A stretch of 40,237 nt of DNA from Methylococcales bacterium. GTDB taxonomy: Bacteria > Pseudomonadota > Gammaproteobacteria > Methylococcales > Methylomonadaceae. The notes beneath the pieces are model-generated. The model was not told the origin of the DNA and did not search any database. It saw only the letters and a list, made by a program, of their open reading frames with translations. The stretch spans positions 1 through 40,237 of the forward strand of contig JAQURG010000030.1 of NCBI GenBank assembly GCA_028715725.1, in the 5' to 3' direction. The translations under genes and the position numbers were made by a program. Shown here in pieces: positions 35,846 to 40,237 of this stretch; the first letter of the stretch is position 1, and every line of letters starts with the position of its first letter.

Positions 35846-36829
35846 ATGCATATAGGCCCTTATCAACTTGAAAACAACCTGATCCTGGCGCCAATGGCAG
35901 GTATCAGCGACCGCCCTTTCAGAGAGCTATGCAAGCAATTCGGCGCAGGCCTCGCCGTATCCGAAATGGTGGCATCCAATCCCGCTTTACGTAACCATAA
36001 ACGAACCTTATTAAAAGCTGACCATAACGGTGAGACAGGCTTGCGATCTGTGCAGATTTTAGGAACCGACCCTGAACAAATGGCCGATGCGGCCATATTT
36101 AATGCCCAACGCGGCGCACAGATAATTGATATCAATATGGGCTGTCCGGCAAAAAAGGTGTGTTCGGTAGCCGCCGGTTCAGCTTTATTAAGAGATGCAC
36201 TGCTGGTCAGGAAAATACTTGTTGCTGTCGTTAATGCAGTGGATATTCCGGTCACGCTAAAAATTCGTACCGGCTGGGATCAAAACACCCGTAATGCTGT
36301 AGAAATAGCCAGGATAGCAGAAGAGTCGGGTATAGCCGCGTTAACGCTTCATGGCAGAACCCGCGCATGTAAATTTTATGGACAAGCCGAATATGAAACT
36401 ATTAAAGAAGTTAAACAGTGTGTCAAAATTCCAGTTATTGCTAACGGCGATATTGATTCGGCTGAAAAAGCCAAATATGTTCTTGATGCCACGGGCGCCG
36501 ATGCCATTATGATCGGACGGGCAGCGCAAGGAAATCCATGGCTCTTTAATCAAATCAATTATTTTCTTAAAACAGGGAAAACCATTGAAAAACCAACAGA
36601 TTCGGCTATTCATAACACACTTTTGAGCCATTTGGATCAACTATATAGCTTCTATGGCAATGTCAGCGGTGCTAGAATAGCAAGAAAACATATCGGCTGG
36701 TATTTTGAACATCTTGAATCTATAAGCCAGGATATAAAGAACAACATCAACCAGACCCTATGTCCATCCCGACAACTAGCGCTGATTAATTCGGCGTTTA
36801 ATCTTTCACTAACTGACCGTGCTGCATAA
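35846..36829 (+). CDS. dusB: tRNA-dihydrouridine synthase B
   Basis: An FMN enzyme that reduces uridine (U17 in E. coli) in tRNA. The start MHIGPYQLENNLILAPMAGISDRPFR is typical, and the catalytic cysteine is Cys100 in NMGCPAKKV. I begin at the ATG at 35846, giving 327 residues (E. coli 321); a TTG at 35804 adds 14 unlikely residues. fis follows 1 base after the stop, the standard dusB-fis operon of Gammaproteobacteria. Confidence 0.96.
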   Translation: MHIGPYQLENNLILAPMAGISDRPFRELCKQFGAGLAVSEMVASNPALRNHKRTLLKADHNGETGLRSVQILGTDPEQMADAAIFNAQRGAQIIDINMGCPAKKVCSVAAGSALLRDALLVRKILVAVVNAVDIPVTLKIRTGWDQNTRNAVEIARIAEESGIAALTLHGRTRACKFYGQAEYETIKEVKQCVKIPVIANGDIDSAEKAKYVLDATGADAIMIGRAAQGNPWLFNQINYFLKTGKTIEKPTDSAIHNTLLSHLDQLYSFYGNVSGARIARKHIGWYFEHLESISQDIKNNINQTLCPSRQLALINSAFNLSLTDRAA

Positions 36830-36830
36830 T

Positions 36831-37115
36831 ATGAACGCATCTCCCAAAAGTGCTGAAATTATTAACATTGACAGCAAAAAAACAGTACCGCTGCCGCTAT
36901 CCTTGTATGTCAAGCAAACGGTAGAGCTGTATCTTTCGCAATTGAGCGGTCACGATGCTGTGGGTTTACATGCCATGGTCATCAGTGAGGTCGAAAAACC
37001 ATTACTGGAAGCCGCACTGGAATATTCAGGATATAATCAAACCAAAGCGGCCAAAGCCCTCGGCTTAAGCCGTAGCACGCTACGCAAAAAACTGGATCAG
37101 TACGGAATATCCTAA
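36831..37115 (+). CDS. fis: DNA-binding protein Fis
   Basis: A small nucleoid-associated regulator of growth genes. The 94-residue protein ends in the Fis helix-turn-helix: YNQTKAAKALGLSRSTLRKK. The N-terminal half shows the usual dimer and flexible-arm region. The start at 36831 lies 1 base after the dusB stop and gives MNASPKS; a GTG at 36819 would overlap dusB. No ribosome site is seen, so translation is probably coupled to dusB. The order dusB-fis-purH-purD is also found in Pseudomonas. Confidence 0.95.
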   Translation: MNASPKSAEIINIDSKKTVPLPLSLYVKQTVELYLSQLSGHDAVGLHAMVISEVEKPLLEAALEYSGYNQTKAAKALGLSRSTLRKKLDQYGIS

Positions 37116-37180
37116 TCTGGCCTGGACCAGCTTGAATGGTCCGGCCTTCACAAAAAAATTGCATTAATTCAAAGGTCTGC

Positions 37181-38740
37181 ATGAATAAAAAAGTAACTCG
37201 CGCTCTGATCAGCGTCTCCGATAAAACCGGTATCGTCGATTTTTGCCAGGAACTGAATCAACTGGGTATAGAAATTCTATCCACCGGCGGCACCGCCAAA
37301 ATACTGGCGGAGCATAAAATTCCCGCTACTGAAGTCTCTGATTATACGGGGTTTCCGGAAATGATGGATGGCCGGGTCAAAACCTTGCATCCCAAGGTTC
37401 ATGGCGGCATTTTAGCCCGTCGTGGTATGGATGATGCCGTAATGGCTGCGAACGGAATCGTCCGGATTGACATGGTAGTCGTCAACCTGTACCCGTTTGA
37501 GCAAACCATTGCCAAACCGGATTGTGATCTGGAAACAGCCATTGAGAATATAGATATCGGCGGTCCTACCATGATCCGCGCCGCCGCTAAAAATCATGCG
37601 GATGTCGCTGTCATTGTCGACCCGACCGATTACGCCTCGATGCTAGCTGAGCTCAAAAGTGCTGAAAACAGCGTTTCTGATCAGACTCGCTTTCATCTGG
37701 CGTTAAAAAGTTTTGAGTATACTGCGCGTTACGATACCGCGATTGCTGCCTATTTAAGCAATATTAATGGAGCGCGGTTTCCTGAAACCCTGAATTTGCA
37801 GTTTTATCTCGGCCAAACGATGCGTTACGGTGAAAACCCTCATCAAAATGCAGCTTTTTACCGCGAAAAAGACTCGGCTTCGGGGACAATATCTGCCGCA
37901 AAGCAACTTCAAGGCAAGGAATTATCCTATAACAATATTGCTGATGCCGATGCCGCGCTGGAATGTGTAAAGTCCTTTAAAGACAAGCCTACCTGCGTTG
38001 TTGTAAAACATGCCAACCCATGCGGCGTTGCTGAGGCTGACGATATTCTTGCAGCCTACGACAAAGCTTATGCAACAGACCCAATATCCGCATTTGGCGG
38101 CATTATCGCCTTTAACCGGGAACTGGATGAGCGAACCGCGGCTGAAATTATTAAACGCCAGTTTGTCGAAGTCATCATTGCTCCCGCCATTAATCCGGCT
38201 GCGCAAGCCGTTCTGGCTGAAAAACAAAATATCCGGGTCATGGCATGCGGCGCATGGAACAATGTTACCCAGCCTTCTCTTGATTTCAAGAGAGTCGCAG
38301 GCGGACTACTGGTTCAGGACAAGGACGTGGGTGAAATTAGCAGAGCTGACATCAAGGTCGTCAGTAAACGAGCACCCACTGAACAAGAGTTGGCGGATTT
38401 ATTATTCGCCTGGAAAGTCGCCAAGTTCGTCAAATCCAACGCCATCGTTTATTGCAAAAATGGTCAAACTATCGGTGTAGGCGCAGGCCAGATGAGCCGT
38501 GTCTATTCTGCCAAAATTGCCGGTATCAAAGCCGCGGATGAAGGCTTGACCGTCCCCGGCTCGGCAATGGCTTCCGACGCCTTCTTTCCATTCAGGGACG
38601 GTATCGATTCCGCTGCAGAAGCAGGCATATCCGCCATTATCCAACCCGGCGGCTCTATGCGTGATAATGAAGTGATTGCCGCAGCAGATGAGCACGATAT
38701 AGCCATGATATTCACCGGCATGCGCCATTTCCGGCATTAA
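37181..38740 (+). CDS. purH: Bifunctional AICAR transformylase / IMP cyclohydrolase
   Basis: Last two steps of purine synthesis. The N-terminal IMP cyclohydrolase part (to ~200) begins [12 protein letters not shown] and has ILSTGGTAK; the transformylase part has the catalytic KHANPCG segment. At 519 residues it is the usual size. The ATG at 37181 has AAAGGT just upstream; the frame is open further back but conserved residues begin here. purD follows 56 bases later. Confidence 0.97.
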   Translation: MNKKVTRALISVSDKTGIVDFCQELNQLGIEILSTGGTAKILAEHKIPATEVSDYTGFPEMMDGRVKTLHPKVHGGILARRGMDDAVMAANGIVRIDMVVVNLYPFEQTIAKPDCDLETAIENIDIGGPTMIRAAAKNHADVAVIVDPTDYASMLAELKSAENSVSDQTRFHLALKSFEYTARYDTAIAAYLSNINGARFPETLNLQFYLGQTMRYGENPHQNAAFYREKDSASGTISAAKQLQGKELSYNNIADADAALECVKSFKDKPTCVVVKHANPCGVAEADDILAAYDKAYATDPISAFGGIIAFNRELDERTAAEIIKRQFVEVIIAPAINPAAQAVLAEKQNIRVMACGAWNNVTQPSLDFKRVAGGLLVQDKDVGEISRADIKVVSKRAPTEQELADLLFAWKVAKFVKSNAIVYCKNGQTIGVGAGQMSRVYSAKIAGIKAADEGLTVPGSAMASDAFFPFRDGIDSAAEAGISAIIQPGGSMRDNEVIAAADEHDIAMIFTGMRHFRH

Positions 38741-38796
38741 TAAGGGTGAGGGTGCCGACCGACTGCTCCTGATACAGAAAAAAACGAGTATCCATT

Positions 38797-40083
38797 ATGA
38801 AAATCCTCATCGTCGGCAGCGGCGGTCGTGAACATGCTCTTGCCTGGAAAGCCCGGCAGTCATCTAAAGTCGAAAAGGTATTTGTTGCTCCCGGCAATCC
38901 GGGCACGGCGCTGGAACCTTCTGTTGAAAATGTCGCAATCGATGTGGAAGATATTCCCGCATTACTGGCATTTGCCCTGAATGAACGCATCGACCTGACT
39001 GTTATTGGTCCGGAAGTCCCCCTGGTTATGGGCGTCGTTGACAGCTTTCAACAAGCCGGCCTGAAGTGCTTCGGGCCTTCAGCCAAAGCCGCGCAGCTGG
39101 AAGGCTCCAAGTCTTTCTGCAAGGACTTCATGATCCGTCACCATATTCCGACAGCCGCCTATCAAAGCTTTACCGATAAAGATCTGGCTATAGCCTATAT
39201 TCGTCAACAAGGAGCGCCTATTGTCGTCAAAGCCGATGGCTTGGCGGCAGGCAAAGGCGTTATCGTCGCGCAGACCGAACAAGAGGCCATTGCCGCTGTT
39301 GAAGACATGCTAGCCGGCAATATCTTCGGAGAAGCCGGCAGCCGGGTTGTCATCGAGGAGTTTCTGCAGGGGGAGGAAGCCAGTTTTATTGTCATTGCCG
39401 ACGGCAAGCATGCCCTGCCTATGGCGACCTCACAGGATCATAAAGCCCGTGATAATGGCGATAAAGGCCCTAATACCGGAGGCATGGGGGCTTATTCTCC
39501 CGCCCCTGTCGTCACTCCTGAAATTCATGATCGGGTTATGCGTCATGTAATCGAGCCAACCTTGAAAGGCATGGCTGAGGATGGCCTGCCTTATACCGGT
39601 TTTCTTTATGCAGGCTTGATGATAGCCGCGGATGGCTCTATTAAGGTTCTGGAATATAACTGCCGCTTTGGCGATCCTGAAACACAACCCATCATGATGC
39701 GCATGAAAAGCGATCTGGTCGAGCTCTGCGAAGCCGCCTTGACAGGAGAGCTCGACAAGGCTCGAAGCGAATGGGATGAACGAGCGGCATTAGGCGTGGT
39801 TCTGGCAGCCGGAGGATACCCGGATGCTTATCAAAAAGGAGACGTTATTTCGGGCTTGCCGACCCAAGAGCAGGAAAACAGTAAAGTATTTCATGCAGGA
39901 ACGCAACAGATTGGCAACGATATAGTCACAGCCGGCGGACGTGTTTTATGCGCGTGCGCGCTGGGGAACGATATTGAGGAAGCTCAAGCAAAAGCCTATG
40001 CGCTTGCTGGCAACATACACTGGGATAATATCTATTACCGCACAGACATTGGGTTTAAAGCCATAAAAAAGACCAAAATATGA
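38797..40083 (+). CDS. purD: Phosphoribosylamine-glycine ligase
   Basis: Second step of purine synthesis; joins glycine to phosphoribosylamine with ATP. The 428-residue length, the N-terminus KILIVGSGGREHALAW, the ATP-grasp part VVKADGLAAGKGV and the motif EYNCRFGDPETQ identify it. It pairs with purH. An insertion sequence end lies about 20 bases after its stop. Confidence 0.97.
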   Translation: MKILIVGSGGREHALAWKARQSSKVEKVFVAPGNPGTALEPSVENVAIDVEDIPALLAFALNERIDLTVIGPEVPLVMGVVDSFQQAGLKCFGPSAKAAQLEGSKSFCKDFMIRHHIPTAAYQSFTDKDLAIAYIRQQGAPIVVKADGLAAGKGVIVAQTEQEAIAAVEDMLAGNIFGEAGSRVVIEEFLQGEEASFIVIADGKHALPMATSQDHKARDNGDKGPNTGGMGAYSPAPVVTPEIHDRVMRHVIEPTLKGMAEDGLPYTGFLYAGLMIAADGSIKVLEYNCRFGDPETQPIMMRMKSDLVELCEAALTGELDKARSEWDERAALGVVLAAGGYPDAYQKGDVISGLPTQEQENSKVFHAGTQQIGNDIVTAGGRVLCACALGNDIEEAQAKAYALAGNIHWDNIYYRTDIGFKAIKKTKI

Positions 40084-40103
40084 CACTAATACTAATAGAT
40101 TAC

Positions 40104-40237
40104 TAGGGTACGTTCTCATTTAAGCCAAATTAAAATGCTGACCAGGCTTAGCATGGTCATATAATTTAGCGCCAATGGTTCATAGCGGGTGGCGACGCGA
40201 CGGTATTGTTTCAGCTTTTGGAATAACCGTTCCACCA
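40104..40237 (-). mobile_element. End of an IS5-family insertion sequence, cut by the window edge
   Basis: The sequence from about 40104 (AGGGTACGTTCTCA) has the look of the terminal inverted repeat of IS5-family elements of the IS427 type, whose ends begin GGGT-C-TTCTCA or similar. The transposase reading frame ends right inside it. Only one end is visible, so the target duplication cannot be checked. It sits about 20 bases after purD. Confidence 0.6.
40116..40237 (-). CDS. IS5-family transposase, C-terminal part only
   Basis: The minus strand reads ERLFQKLKQYRRVATRYEPL and then ALNYMTMLSLVSILIWLK before a TGA at 40118-40116. The FQKLKQYRRVATRYE pattern holds the conserved C-terminal K/R motif of the catalytic DDE region of IS5/IS427-type transposases. 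Thirty-nine residues are visible; the rest lies beyond the window, so intactness is unknown. Confidence 0.75.
   Translation of the reverse strand, partial: VERLFQKLKQYRRVATRYEPLALNYMTMLSLVSILIWLK

Noticed and set aside
1-40237. CRISPR arrays, tRNA or rRNA genes
   Set aside because: No spaced direct repeats, cloverleaf or rRNA sequence seen in any gap between genes.

Overview
The window reads as chromosomal DNA of a gammaproteobacterium, probably a methylotroph or methanotroph of the Methylococcales. The right half carries a housekeeping order known from Gammaproteobacteria (dsbD, aroQ, accB, accC, prmA, then dusB, fis, purH, purD). The left half carries a two-subunit NAD-linked formate dehydrogenase and a phosphoketolase/acetate kinase cluster, which suits one-carbon metabolism. 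No methane or methanol oxidation gene is present, so the lifestyle is an inference.

Layout. 1-168: GC-rich left edge with a strong hairpin. 169-4449 (-): Lhr-type helicase. 4826-9324 (+): formate dehydrogenase fdhB-fdhA. 9477-10585: two small conserved proteins (DUF6164 and DUF1415). 10691-14281 (-): an operon of an unrecognised helical protein, a double-domain KaiC-like ATPase and a GGDEF-EAL cyclic-di-GMP enzyme. 14583-14687 (-): a near-consensus sigma-54 promoter followed within about 80 nt by an intrinsic terminator, which looks like an undescribed small RNA. 14903-16123 (+): HemW. 16439-22210 (+): PPK2 polyphosphate kinase, a small lipoprotein, phosphoketolase, a histidine phosphatase and acetate kinase. 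22319-22861 (-): unknown membrane protein. 23199-23462 (+): ribosomal protein S20 with a clear sigma-70 promoter. 23773-25938 (-): UvrD. 26053-26803: DUF2892 protein and FxsA, convergent across a 10-bp inverted repeat. 26943-29997 (+): overlapping cutA-dsbD-tlpA thiol/metal operon. 30307-33555 (+): aroQ-accB-accC and prmA. 33739-35678 (+): rlmI plus two small Cys-containing proteins. 35846-40083 (+): dusB-fis and purH-purD. 40116-40237 (-): the end of an IS5-family transposase, cut by the window edge.

How the genes work together. Formate dehydrogenase makes NADH from formate. Phosphoketolase makes acetyl phosphate from sugar phosphates, and acetate kinase turns it into ATP and acetate. PPK2 links polyphosphate to the nucleotide pool. 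CutA, DsbD, the TlpA-like thioredoxin and the zinc-ribbon-like protein point to periplasmic thiol and metal handling. The KaiC-like operon joins an ATP-driven switch protein to cyclic-di-GMP turnover.

The best candidates for something undescribed are the sigma-54 small RNA, the KaiC-like/cyclic-di-GMP operon with its unknown first gene, and the pair of Cys-containing proteins before dusB. All calls come from reading the sequence and from memory of protein families; no database search was made.
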